From assembly GCA_963696075.1 (NCBI GenBank), contig CAVOJD010000008.1:531147-595146 (forward strand): a stretch of 64,000 nucleotides of DNA. Direction: 5' to 3'. The stretch is from CAJQQK01 sp963696075. GTDB lineage: Bacteria > Pseudomonadota > Alphaproteobacteria > Rhizobiales > Hyphomicrobiaceae. The translations under genes and the position numbers were made by a program. Shown in pieces: positions 43,934 through 53,722 of the stretch (its first letter is position 1; each line of letters opens with the position of its first letter). The notes under the pieces were generated by a model that worked only from the letters and a program-made list of their open reading frames with translations, did not search any database and was not told the DNA's origin.

Positions 43934-44401
43934 CTACAAACTCAATTTCAAACCTTCATGGCTGGCGACGAACCCGAGAGATTCGTAGAACCGGATCGCA
44001 TCGCCGCGCGTTTTATCCGACGTGAGCTGGACGATGCCGCAGCCGCGGCGCCGGCATTCCGCGATGGCCCAGTCCATCATCTGCCGGCCCGCGCCCCGGC
44101 CCCGGGCGGCCTCTGCAACCCTGACGCTCTCGATCTGACCACGCCATTGCCCATGCCGCGACAGGCCGGGCATGAAGGAAATTTGCAGGCAGGCCGCAAT
44201 CGTCCCGTCCGCGAGCGTGCCAACCGCGAGCAACTGATTGGCGTCCCGCTCGATCGCCTCGAAAGCAGCGATATAGGCTGCGTCCGGTTCGTCCGAGACC
44301 ACTTCGCGGCCCTGTCCCAGCGGATCGTTGGCAAGCAGGTCGATGATCGCCTTGAGGTCGCAGCGCTGGGCGCGCCGGAACGAGAGGTCCGCTCTGGTCA
44401 G
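43934..44401 (-). CDS. GNAT acetyltransferase with an unclear start
   Basis: A protein of about 155 residues with the GNAT fold. It contains LSRHGQWRGQIESVRVAEAA, the acetyl-CoA loop RGRGAGRQMMDWAIAECRRR and the late GDAIRFYESLGFVASHEGLK. A GTG at 44302 would cut off the first strand and helix, so translation probably starts further up. The family-like N-terminus ADLSFRRAQRCDLKAIIDLL is in frame back to a CTG at 44401, within the trmD stop region. An ATG at 44405 is one base out of frame; if one base were removed near 44400 it would read MTTRADLSFRR. The substrate is unknown. Confidence 0.72.
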   Translation of the reverse strand: MTRADLSFRRAQRCDLKAIIDLLANDPLGQGREVVSDEPDAAYIAAFEAIERDANQLLAVGTLADGTIAACLQISFMPGLSRHGQWRGQIESVRVAEAARGRGAGRQMMDWAIAECRRRGCGIVQLTSDKTRGDAIRFYESLGFVASHEGLKLSL

Positions 44402-45126
44402 TCATCGTTTTCGCCCTTCTCAGCCGTCGCCAACAGGTCCGGCCGCCGTACCCGCGTCAGCGCTTCGGACTGTTGTCGCCGCCAGTCCGCGATCCGGCGA
44501 TGATCACCGGAGAGCAGCACATCGGGAATGGCGCGCCCCTCCCACGCCCGTGGCCGGGTGTAGTGGGGGTATTCGAGCAGGCCCGCTTCGAAACTTTCCT
44601 CGCCGAGCGAATCGGCGGCTCCAAGAACGCCGTCACGCAGCCGCACACAGGCATCGACCACGACCATGGCGGCCAGTTCGCCCCCGGAGAGCACATAGTC
44701 CCCGATCGAAATTTCTTCGAGGCCACGCCCGTCGATGACGCGCTGGTCAACGCCTTCGAAGCGCCCGGCGAGCATCATCACGCCGGGCCCGTCCGCAAGC
44801 GCCCGAACCCTGTCTTGCGTCAGCGGCGCCCCCCGCGGCGAAAGATAGATTGCAGGTAGATCAGGCGCCGAGGCCCGCGCCGCATCGATCGCAGCACCAA
44901 CGACGTCGGCGCGCATCACCATGCCAGCCCCGCCGCCCGCCGGCGTATCGTCGACATTTCTGTGCCGCCCGATCCCGAAGCCGCGGATATCGATCGTCTC
45001 CATCGACCACAAGCCCTTTTCCAGGGCCGTGCCGACCAGTGACACGCCCAGCGGCCCGGGAAACATCTCGGGAAACAAGGTGAGCACCTGGACGCGCCAG
45101 GGATTGATTTGTGGAGTGCTCGACAT
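44398..45126 (-). CDS. trmD: tRNA (guanine-37-N1) methyltransferase
   Basis: A 242-residue SPOUT (knotted) methyltransferase that makes m1G37 in tRNAs reading CUN, CCN and CGG codons and prevents frameshifting. It opens PWRVQVLTLFPEMFPGPLGV, has DDTPAGGGAGMVMRADVVGA, and the knot segment VMMLAGRFEGVDQRVIDGRG with IGDYVLSGGELAAMVVVDAC. The C-terminal helical domain follows. In many proteobacteria it sits in rpsP-rimM-trmD-rplS; here those partners are absent, and the next gene downstream is a GNAT acetyltransferase overlapping its stop. Confidence 0.95.
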   Translation of the reverse strand: MSSTPQINPWRVQVLTLFPEMFPGPLGVSLVGTALEKGLWSMETIDIRGFGIGRHRNVDDTPAGGGAGMVMRADVVGAAIDAARASAPDLPAIYLSPRGAPLTQDRVRALADGPGVMMLAGRFEGVDQRVIDGRGLEEISIGDYVLSGGELAAMVVVDACVRLRDGVLGAADSLGEESFEAGLLEYPHYTRPRAWEGRAIPDVLLSGDHRRIADWRRQQSEALTRVRRPDLLATAEKGENDD

Positions 45127-45157
45127 GCTGTTGGACTACAGGAAAACTGGAGGGTCC

Positions 45158-45215
45158 GGGAGGCTGTGCCTCCCGGCGGAGCGCGAGGCTGGCCTCGCCC
45201 GGCGCGAAGCGGCGG
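45158..45215 (+). repeat. Possible diverged member of the hairpin repeat family
   Basis: GGGAGGC-TGT-GCCTCCC (45158-45174), a GGCGGAG linker and GCGAGG-CTGG-CCTCGC (45183-45198) follow the order hairpin, GCGGAG, hairpin seen in the clear copies. The first CGACGGC hairpin and the GTGAGCGAAA end are missing. It touches the stop codon of the DUF1330 gene at 45216. Confidence 0.45.
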
Positions 45216-45503
45216 CTAGCTGCCCTCGACAACCACGATGTCGATGACGCCCGCCTGTTCGCGCAGTTTGCGCGCTTCGGCATATTCCGGCGAATGCGCA
45301 TAGGCCCGCGCTTTCTCGAAGCTCTCGAATTCGATCACGACATTGCGCGCGCGCCCTTCACCTTCCGCGACTTCGCAGCGCCCGCCCCGCACGATCGGTG
45401 TGCCGCCGTAGACCTTCTGCGCTTCCGTCGCCTTGGCGGCGTATTCGCCCCAGGCGCTGGGATTGGTGACGATCGCGCGTGCGATCACGTAGCCCTTTGG
45501 CAT
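45216..45503 (-). CDS. DUF1330 family protein
   Basis: A 95-residue dimeric alpha-beta barrel type protein. It opens MPKGYVIARAIVTNPSAWGE and contains KVYGGTPIVRGGRCEV and NVVIEFESFEKARAYAHSPE, which match the DUF1330 pattern. Biochemical function is unknown. A longer open frame upstream is not family-like. It lies between pyrF and trmD, all on the minus strand, with about 80 bases to pyrF, so it may be cotranscribed with the dnaK-dnaJ-pyrF group or have its own promoter. Confidence 0.88.
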   Translation of the reverse strand: MPKGYVIARAIVTNPSAWGEYAAKATEAQKVYGGTPIVRGGRCEVAEGEGRARNVVIEFESFEKARAYAHSPEYAEARKLREQAGVIDIVVVEGS

Positions 45504-45582
45504 GTGTTTTCCTTTCGAAGTCAGGCGTGCGGAATGTGATCCAGGAGAGTGCGCCAGACAGGCCTGACACGCAACCGCGCGC

Positions 45583-46290
45583 TCAGGCGTTTGTGGCGCC
45601 CGCGATCGCCGCGGCAAAGGCATCCGCGGCAGCCTTCGGATCGGCGGCCTGGGTGATCGGGCGGCCGACGACGAGATAGCTCGCCCCATCCGCAATCGCC
45701 GTTTCAGGCGTCGTGACGCGAGCCTGATCACCGACCGCATCGCTCGGCAGGCGGATACCGGGCGTGACGATTTCAAAACCGTCACCTGTCGCGTGCCGAA
45801 CGGCCCTGGCCTCCTGGCCCGAGGCGACGACGCCGTGGCAGCCGGCCGCTTTGGCGAGCCTGGCGCGCCGAACGACGAGATCCTGCGATGTCGCAGCGAT
45901 GCCTTGTTCGGCCAGATCTGCGTCATTGAGACTGGTCAGCACCGTCACGCCGAGGATCTTGAGACTGGACCCGGCAGCTCCGGCCGCCGCAGCTTCGCAC
46001 GTTTTGGTGTCGACGGCATGGATCGTCAGGAAATCGACGCCGAGCCGAGAGGCGCTTGCCGCCGCCTTCTCGACCGTGTTGGGAATGTCGAGCAGCTTCA
46101 TGTCGAGAAAGACACGCTTGCCCTGGTCCTTGAGCGCGCGCGCAAGCTCCAGCCCACCACCCGCAAGCACAAGTTCGAGGCCGACTTTATAGAAAGAAAT
46201 ACTCGCCCCGGCCTTGGCGACAAACGCCCGCGCCTCGCCAATGTCGGCAAAGTCGAGCGCAACGATCAGCCTGTCCCGCGCCTCAGCCAC
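45583..46290 (-). CDS. pyrF: Orotidine 5'-phosphate decarboxylase
   Basis: A 235-residue barrel enzyme that decarboxylates OMP to UMP, the last step of pyrimidine synthesis. It has DRLIVALDFADIGEARAFVA, the catalytic Lys-Asp array in VFLDMKLLDIPNTVEKAAAS, and VTPGIRLPSDAVGDQARVTT with the phosphate-binding late loop VVGRPITQAADP. The start is GTG at 46290, which lies inside the last codons of dnaJ (8-base overlap, with dnaJ's TGA inside). Translation is thus probably coupled to the chaperone gene, an order seen in several alphaproteobacteria. Confidence 0.94.
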   Translation of the reverse strand: MAEARDRLIVALDFADIGEARAFVAKAGASISFYKVGLELVLAGGGLELARALKDQGKRVFLDMKLLDIPNTVEKAAASASRLGVDFLTIHAVDTKTCEAAAAGAAGSSLKILGVTVLTSLNDADLAEQGIAATSQDLVVRRARLAKAAGCHGVVASGQEARAVRHATGDGFEIVTPGIRLPSDAVGDQARVTTPETAIADGASYLVVGRPITQAADPKAAADAFAAAIAGATNA

Positions 46291-47413
46291 CGTCGAAAAA
46301 ATCCTTCACCTTGGCGAAGAACCCATGGCTCTCGGGCGATGTATCGCTTTTCGATTCCTGTTCGAACTCCTCAAGCAGCTCGCGCTGGCGCTTGGTCAGG
46401 TTCTTCGGCGTCTCGACGTCGACCTGGATATAGAGGTCGCCCATCATCTTCGTGCGCAGCACCGGCATGCCCTTGCCCTTGAGGCGGAACTGCTTGCCGC
46501 TCTCCGTCCCCGGCGGGATCTTGACCCGGGTCACCGTCTCTTCGAGCGTCGGCACATCGATGTGGCCACCGAGGGCGGCTTTCACCATCGAGATCGGCAC
46601 CCGGCAGAACACATCCGACCCGTCACGCTGGAAGAAGGCATCGGGCTTGATCGAAAGGAAAATATAAAGGTCGCCCGGCGGCCCGCTTCGAAGCCCCGCT
46701 TCACCCTCGCCGGCAAGGCGAATGCGCGTCCCATCCTCGACGCCTGCGGGAATATTGACCGAAAGCGTCCGCTCCCGCGCGACCCGGCCAAGGCCATTGC
46801 AGTCCCCGCACGGATCGTCGATCACCTCGCCACGGCCATGACACGCAGGGCAGGTCCGCTCGATCGTGAAGAAGCCCTGGCTCGCGCGAACCTTGCCATG
46901 CCCACCGCAGGTCGAACACGCCGACGGCGTCGTCCCAGGCTTCGCGCCATTGCCCGCGCACGCCTCGCACCCGACGCTGGTCGGCACGACGATCTCGGCG
47001 GTTTTGCCGTGAAACGCCTCCTGCAGCGTGATTTCCATGTTGTAGCGCAGGTCGGAACCGCGCTCATGACCGGGCCGGCCGCGGGCGCCGCGCTGGCCGC
47101 CCATGAAGTCGCCGAAGAAGTTCTCGAAGATATCTTCCATCGAGGACGCGAACTCAGGCCCGAATCCGCCTCGCCCGCCGCCGCCGCCTTCGAACGCGGC
47201 ATGGCCGAACTGCTCGTAAGCGGCCCGCTTCTGCGGGTCTTTCAAGACCTCGTAGGCCTCATTGACTTCCTTGAAGCGCGCTTCCGACTTGGCATCACCC
47301 TGGTTTTTATCCGGATGATACTCCTTGGCGAGACGCCGGAAGGCCGCTTTTATGTCCTGATCACCGGCCCCACGGGCCAGACCCAGCACCTCGTAGTAGT
47401 CTCTTTTGGACAT
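46283..47413 (-). CDS. dnaJ: Chaperone DnaJ
   Basis: A 376-residue Hsp40 that loads substrates on DnaK and stimulates its ATPase. The J domain has the HPD motif (AKEYHPDKNQ); then a Gly/Phe-rich region, four CxxCxGxG zinc repeats (CEACAGNG, CSTCGGHG, CPACHGRG, CGDCNGLG) and the C-terminal substrate domain. The start at 47413 (MSKRDYYEVLGL) is the standard one, though the frame is open upstream. It lies 120 bases behind dnaK's partner terminator hairpin region and overlaps pyrF by 8 bases. Confidence 0.96.
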   Translation of the reverse strand: MSKRDYYEVLGLARGAGDQDIKAAFRRLAKEYHPDKNQGDAKSEARFKEVNEAYEVLKDPQKRAAYEQFGHAAFEGGGGGRGGFGPEFASSMEDIFENFFGDFMGGQRGARGRPGHERGSDLRYNMEITLQEAFHGKTAEIVVPTSVGCEACAGNGAKPGTTPSACSTCGGHGKVRASQGFFTIERTCPACHGRGEVIDDPCGDCNGLGRVARERTLSVNIPAGVEDGTRIRLAGEGEAGLRSGPPGDLYIFLSIKPDAFFQRDGSDVFCRVPISMVKAALGGHIDVPTLEETVTRVKIPPGTESGKQFRLKGKGMPVLRTKMMGDLYIQVDVETPKNLTKRQRELLEEFEQESKSDTSPESHGFFAKVKDFFDGG

Positions 47414-47530
47414 TTTGGAGAGGCGTCCATGTTCTGCGTGCGACTGAGTTCGACTGGCGCGCCGGCTGACTGACGGCCCGCGCGGGGCGGGCAAAAACGC
47501 CGACCGGCATTATCGATCGCAATGAAACGT

Positions 47531-47561
47531 CAAAAGGCAGGGCTGCCTTAACAGCCCTGCC
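47531..47561 (-). terminator. Hairpin terminator or attenuator after dnaK
   Basis: GGCAGGGCTG and CAGCCCTGCC form a perfect 10-bp stem around CCTTAA (47536-47561). On the minus strand TTTT follows. It sits between dnaK and dnaJ, so it may reduce read-through and set a lower dnaJ level, as is known for similar sites in other bacteria. Confidence 0.75.
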
Positions 47562-47616
47562 AGGTGAATAGTCTCGTGTCGTTGTGGCTTGCCCGTAGAC
47601 ATGGACCGCCCCGCCG

Positions 47617-49542
<1,926 letters not shown>

Positions 49543-49708
49543 TGTCTGTCGTTCCTCTCTTATATCGGCGAACCGGCCGGATCCCTTTTGAAGTGGCCTC
49601 CGGCAGCCCTCTTTCCGCGCTCGGTGAGAGCTTCGGTCCCCTGGAGTTAGGGTTGGTGCGGTGATCACTTGTCCGCGTGTGAGCGTAACTTTGCTCGACA
49701 GGACAAAT

Positions 49709-49757
49709 CTTGGCACCACTGCCAAGCGTATATAGGCGCCTCAAATCCCCCATTCAA
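49709..49757 (-). promoter_or_regulatory. dnaK promoter with a hairpin at the transcript start
   Basis: On the minus strand TTGAAT (49757-49752) and TATATA (49734-49729) are spaced by 17 bases; the -10 region reads CCTATATA, compatible with an alphaproteobacterial RpoH promoter as well as with the housekeeping one. Immediately downstream, CTTGGCA-CCAC-TGCCAAG (49726-49709) forms a perfect 7-bp hairpin that would sit at the very 5' end of the mRNA. No CIRCE element is seen here. Confidence 0.65.
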
Positions 49758-49917
49758 CGGGCCAAAACGGCCCTCTTAAGAGGATTTTTCAAACAACTCG
49801 TCGCATTTTGGTCGTCGTGTTCCTGTGCCGCACCGGCTGACGCTGCACTAACGGCGTCGGCAATATCCGGCGGATGAGGGTCTGGCGGCCATCCAGCGTT
49901 CCGTTCGAGCGAGGCTT

Positions 49918-50547
49918 ATGAGCGATCGCAACACACTTGTCGAGGTCGACGGCCTCTCAATTTACCCTGGCTTCCTCGATCGGGCGGCCCAGCAGCGTGT
50001 TCTCGACGCTGTCCGTGACGCCATCAAGCGCGCGCCCCTCTATGTGCCGACCATGCCGCGCACAGGCCGTCCGATGTCTGTGCGCATGACGAATTGCGGC
50101 CCGTTGGGCTGGGTCACGAGCAAGGATGAGGGGTATCGTTACCAGCCGACTCACCCTGAGACCGGAAGGCCCTGGCCCGCGATCCCAAGCGAGATTATCG
50201 GGATTTGGGAGCAGGTCGCGCACTATCCGGCGGCCCCCGAGGCCTGCCTGATCAATTGGTATGCGCCGGACGCCAAGCTCGGCCTGCACGTCGACAGCGA
50301 TGAGGACGATTTTGACGCGCCGGTCGTCTCGGTGTCACTCGGCGACCAGGCCTGGTTTCGGATCGGCGGCCTGAAGCGGCGTGATCCAACGAGGCGGATC
50401 AAGCTGATGTCCGGCGATGTCGTCGTGATGGGCGGTCCGGCCCGGTTAATCCATCATGGTATCGATCGCGTCCTTCCCGGAACCAGCACGCTGATCGGCG
50501 CGCCGGGACGCTTCAATCTTACCCTGCGCCGCGTCACCCGCCCCTGA
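49918..50547 (+). CDS. alkB: Alpha-ketoglutarate-dependent dioxygenase AlkB
   Basis: A 209-residue Fe(II)/2-oxoglutarate dioxygenase that oxidatively removes methyl groups from 1-methyladenine and 3-methylcytosine in DNA or RNA. It has the iron facial triad in LGLHVDSDEDD (HxD) and ARLIHHGIDRVLPG (distal His), the substrate stretch CLINWYAPDAKLGLHVDSDE, and RFNLTLRRVTRP near the end with the oxoglutarate-binding Arg. The start at 49918 follows GAGCGAGGCTT. It is divergent from dnaK and convergent with grpE. With the Ada-like protein it forms part of an alkylation-damage response, though not in one operon. Confidence 0.9.
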   Translation: MSDRNTLVEVDGLSIYPGFLDRAAQQRVLDAVRDAIKRAPLYVPTMPRTGRPMSVRMTNCGPLGWVTSKDEGYRYQPTHPETGRPWPAIPSEIIGIWEQVAHYPAAPEACLINWYAPDAKLGLHVDSDEDDFDAPVVSVSLGDQAWFRIGGLKRRDPTRRIKLMSGDVVVMGGPARLIHHGIDRVLPGTSTLIGAPGRFNLTLRRVTRP

Positions 50548-50598
50548 CCGCAAGTGCCGCCCGGAGCGTTGCCCAAAGCCGCCGGCGCAGCGTGGCGC

Positions 50599-51381
50599 TC
50601 AGGCTTCGCTCGCCGGCGTTTCCCCGGTCCCGGGCCCGTCACCACCCGGCGCACCGCCGCCCTGATGTCCGCCATCACGGCCATCATCGCCGGCCCCGCC
50701 TGCCTCTTGCGCTGACGTATCATTGGCGGGCTTCAACGGCTTGAACCCGCCGCGCGCAACAACGACCATGCTTGGTCTCAGCACCCGCTCACCGATCTGG
50801 TAGCCCTCCTGCAGCACGCGCGTAACCGTGCCGGCGGCAATCTCCTTGTTCTCCTCTTCCATCACAGCCTGATGGAAGTTCGGGTCGAACAGGGCGCCGA
50901 GCGCGTCGATGCGAACGACATTATGGCGCTCAAGCGCCTTCTTGAGATCCTGGCTGGTCAGCTCGACACCCTTTACAAGCGCCTCGGTGTGCGGCTCGAA
51001 CTCTTGCCTTTCAGGCAGCGCTGCCAGCGCGCGTTCAAGGTTATCGGCCACCGCCAGCATGTCGCCGGCGAATTTGGCGATCGCGTATTTCGACGTGTCG
51101 GCCTTCTCGCGTTCTGTCCGCTTGCGCAGGTTGTCCATTTCCGCATGCGCCCGCATCAGTTTGTCGGTGAGATCGGACTTCTCCGCTTCCCACGCCATCA
51201 GCTGCGCTTCTGCCGCAATTTCAGGATCTACGTAGGCCTGCGCCTTGGGCCGCGCGGCCTCACCGCCAGGGGCCGCCCCGGCTTGGCCTTCCGGCCCCGC
51301 CCCACCTGCCGCAGCGGTGTCCGGTCCTCCGGCCGCAGGCGTGTCTGGCTTCATGGAGTCGGGCGCGTTTGGGTCGCTCAT
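50599..51381 (-). CDS. grpE: Nucleotide exchange factor GrpE with long low-complexity ends
   Basis: A 260-residue co-chaperone that releases ADP from DnaK. The central part has LMRAHAEMDNLRKRTEREKA (long coiled helix), FAGDMLAVADNLERALAALP, and the C-terminal beta domain around DPNFHQAVMEEENKEIAAGT and EGYQIGERVLRPSMVVVARG. The N-terminus (about 60 residues) is Ala/Gly/Pro-rich. The tail of about 45 residues after PLKPANDTS is Gly/Asp-rich (EAGGAGDDGRDGGHQGGG), longer than usual for the family. It follows hrcA in the same direction, about 160 bases away. Confidence 0.94.
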   Translation of the reverse strand: MSDPNAPDSMKPDTPAAGGPDTAAAGGAGPEGQAGAAPGGEAARPKAQAYVDPEIAAEAQLMAWEAEKSDLTDKLMRAHAEMDNLRKRTEREKADTSKYAIAKFAGDMLAVADNLERALAALPERQEFEPHTEALVKGVELTSQDLKKALERHNVVRIDALGALFDPNFHQAVMEEENKEIAAGTVTRVLQEGYQIGERVLRPSMVVVARGGFKPLKPANDTSAQEAGGAGDDGRDGGHQGGGAPGGDGPGTGETPASEA

Positions 51382-51539
51382 AATGAACCTTTTGGTTTTG
51401 ATTGTTCGTCGTCCAGCCCTGCCCGCCGGTAACCGCGCCGGCGCGGCCCAACAAGCCGACGTTCCGTCGCTGGCCCCCGTTGGCGCAGGGACAGTAATCT
51501 TGATGCGTTCTGGCAGATATCAGGCCAAACGCGCCGAAA

Positions 51540-52598
51540 TCAAGTCAGCATCCGGCTCACGACCCGCGCGGTGAAGTCTACCATTGGTATAACACGAGCA
51601 TAGTTGAGCCGTTTCGGCCCGATCACGCCGAGCACACCGACGATGTTCTGGTCGCGATCCTGAAACGGCGCGATGATCAGTGACGACCCCGACAGCGAGA
51701 ACGACTTGTTCTCCCGCCCGATGAAGATGCGAACGCCTTCGCCGCGCTCTGCGAGCCCCAGAAGCTGGACGACCTCGTTCTTCGATTCGAGCTCATCGAA
51801 CAACTGCCTGATGCGCTCGAGTTCATCGTCCGCCTTGACGTCCTTGAGCAGGTTCGAACGCCCATGCACGATCAGGCTGCGCCGGTCGTCGAGCGCGCCG
51901 GACCATTCCGCCAGCCCTGCCGTGATCAGCACTTGGGTCAAGGTGTCGAGCTCGGCCTTCTTGTCGGCGAGCTGGCGCTCGATTATCTGCCGCGCCTCGG
52001 CCAGTGTGCGCCCGCGCAGGTTGGCGTTGAGGTAGTTGGTGGCCTCCACCAGCGCGGATGCCGGCAAACCGGGCGGTAGCTCCACAATACGGTTTTCGAC
52101 CGATGTGTCCTCGCCAACCAGGATGGCGAGCGCCCTGCCCGGCTCCAGCGGCACGAATTCGATGTGCTTGAGCCGCGTGACCTGCTTTTCCGAGACGACA
52201 AGGCCGGCGCAATGCGACAGCCCGGAGATCATCTCGCTGGCCTCCACCAGCACCTCATCGACGGTCTTGTCGCGGTTGCCCTTGATCTGGTTTTCGATCT
52301 GATGCCGTTCGTCGGACGAAAGGTTTCCCGTCTCGAGCAGGGCATCGACGAACAGCCGCAGCCCCTGTTCGGTCGGCAACCGCCCGGCCGACGTGTGCGG
52401 CGCAACAATCAATCCCAGGTGCTCGAGGTCCGACATCACGTTGCGCACCGAAGCCGGCGACAGCGTCATGGGCAGGTCCCGGGACAGGTTGCGCGAGCCG
52501 ACGGGCTCGCCGGTCTCCAGATAGCTTTCCACGATCTGGCGCAGGATTGTCCGCGAGCGCTCATTGAGAGAACCAAGGTCGGTGACCTTACCTGACAT
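51540..52598 (-). CDS. hrcA: Heat-inducible transcription repressor HrcA
   Basis: A 352-residue repressor that binds CIRCE operators and is kept active by GroEL. It has the winged-helix N-terminus (RSRTILRQIVESYLETGEPV, then LGLIVAPHTSAGRLPTEQGL), and the later GAF-like dimer domain with IFIGRENKSFSLSGSSLIIA. The final segment VVDFTARVVSRMLT-like (MVDFTARVVSRMLT) ends the protein. It is followed by grpE. I searched the hrcA, grpE and dnaK upstream regions by eye and found no CIRCE-like inverted repeat, so its targets in this organism are probably elsewhere (for example groESL). Confidence 0.94.
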   Translation of the reverse strand: MSGKVTDLGSLNERSRTILRQIVESYLETGEPVGSRNLSRDLPMTLSPASVRNVMSDLEHLGLIVAPHTSAGRLPTEQGLRLFVDALLETGNLSSDERHQIENQIKGNRDKTVDEVLVEASEMISGLSHCAGLVVSEKQVTRLKHIEFVPLEPGRALAILVGEDTSVENRIVELPPGLPASALVEATNYLNANLRGRTLAEARQIIERQLADKKAELDTLTQVLITAGLAEWSGALDDRRSLIVHGRSNLLKDVKADDELERIRQLFDELESKNEVVQLLGLAERGEGVRIFIGRENKSFSLSGSSLIIAPFQDRDQNIVGVLGVIGPKRLNYARVIPMVDFTARVVSRMLT

Positions 52599-52968
52599 TC
52601 ACGCATCCTCTGTTTTTGGGCTCTGTTACTGGGCTCTGTTCCAGAGCTGTGCCGAGACGATCCCAGACCTCTGCCCGACCAACGCGAGCCAACCCTTGAA
52701 CAGCATATTGGCGCCGCCGCCTCGCGCGTCAAATGGCCCGCGCGTCAAATGGAGAGCGTTCACCATGCCCGGGCAGAATTTCGGCGCCCCGCGGGACATG
52801 CGGCGCGGGACACGCGGCATTGACGCCTTTCGCTTGAAGGCTGCCGCGCCCTGCCATAGGGTCCGCCGAGCATTGCCCGGACGCGCCGCCTGCTGGATTT
52901 GGCGGCGTGCACCGCGCCCGCCAACCCGCCCGATCAACACTTTTGACCGTTCAAGCCAGAAAGCAAAC
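52599..52968. promoter_or_regulatory. Divergent hrcA/rph upstream region with short direct repeats
   Basis: This 370-base stretch must contain both promoters. GGGCTCTGTT occurs twice (around 52618 and 52632). GCGCGTCAAATGG occurs twice 16 bases apart (52724 and 52740). Either pair could be a regulator site. No CIRCE inverted repeat is visible. Open frames through the region are not family-like; the rph start is set by protein similarity. Confidence 0.4.
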
Positions 52969-53682
52969 ATGCGTCCTTCCAAGCGACAAAACAACGAACT
53001 TCGCCGCGTCGCCTTCGAGCGTGGTGTCTCCCTCCACGCCGAGGGGTCCTGCCTCGTCAAATTCGGCAACACCCACGTCCTGTGCACCGCCAGCCTTGAA
53101 GAGCGCGTTCCCCCCTGGCTCAAGGGACAGGGCCGCGGCTGGGTCACGGCCGAATACGCCATGCTGCCCCGCGCCACCCACGAGCGCACCCGCCGCGAAG
53201 TCACCCGCGGCCACCCCTCCGGCCGGACCCAGGAAATCCAGCGCCTGATCGGCCGCTCGCTGCGCGCTGTTGTCGATCTCCAAAAGCTCGGCGAGCGCCA
53301 GATCACCGTTGATTGCGATGTCATTCAGGCCGATGGCGGCACCCGCACCGCCGCCATTACCGGCGGCTGGGTCGCGCTGCACGACTGCTTCCAGTGGATG
53401 CAGACCCGCGACATGGTCCCCGCCTCCGTCATGAAGGGCCACGTCGCCGCCATTTCAGCGGGCATCTACCAGGGCGAGACGGTCGTCGACCTGGATTATG
53501 CCGAGGATTCGAATGCCGAGGCGGATGCCAACTTCGTCCTCACCGGCGACGGCGGCATCGTCGAGGTCCAGGCAACCGCCGAAGCCGACCCCTTCAACCG
53601 AGAACAGTTCGACAGCCTGATGACGCTCGCCCGCGCCGGCGTCGAAGAGCTGGTCTCGCTCCAGAAGCTGGCCGTCAGCTAA
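52969..53682 (+). CDS. rph: Ribonuclease PH
   Basis: A 237-residue phosphorolytic 3'-5' exoribonuclease that trims tRNA 3' ends. It opens MRPSKRQNNELRRVAFERGV, with SCLVKFGNTHVLCTASLEER, AEYAMLPRATHERTRREVTR, IGRSLRAVVDLQKLGERQIT (phosphate-site Arg), DCDVIQADGGTRTAAITGGW and DLDYAEDSNAEADANFVLTG. The ATG at 52969 is the family start; the frame is open for a further 135 codons upstream without similarity. It heads the rph-VOC-rdgB-hemW line and is divergent from hrcA, an order typical of alphaproteobacteria. Confidence 0.96.
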   Translation: MRPSKRQNNELRRVAFERGVSLHAEGSCLVKFGNTHVLCTASLEERVPPWLKGQGRGWVTAEYAMLPRATHERTRREVTRGHPSGRTQEIQRLIGRSLRAVVDLQKLGERQITVDCDVIQADGGTRTAAITGGWVALHDCFQWMQTRDMVPASVMKGHVAAISAGIYQGETVVDLDYAEDSNAEADANFVLTGDGGIVEVQATAEADPFNREQFDSLMTLARAGVEELVSLQKLAVS

Positions 53683-53722
53683 GGCGGCGGCGCGGCCGGA
53701 CGGAACGATCAAGGAGGCCGAC

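Noticed and set aside
49543..52640. CIRCE operator before dnaK, grpE or hrcA
   Set aside because: Looked for the nine-base inverted repeat with a nine-base spacer and found none; the dnaK hairpin is shorter and has a different sequence.
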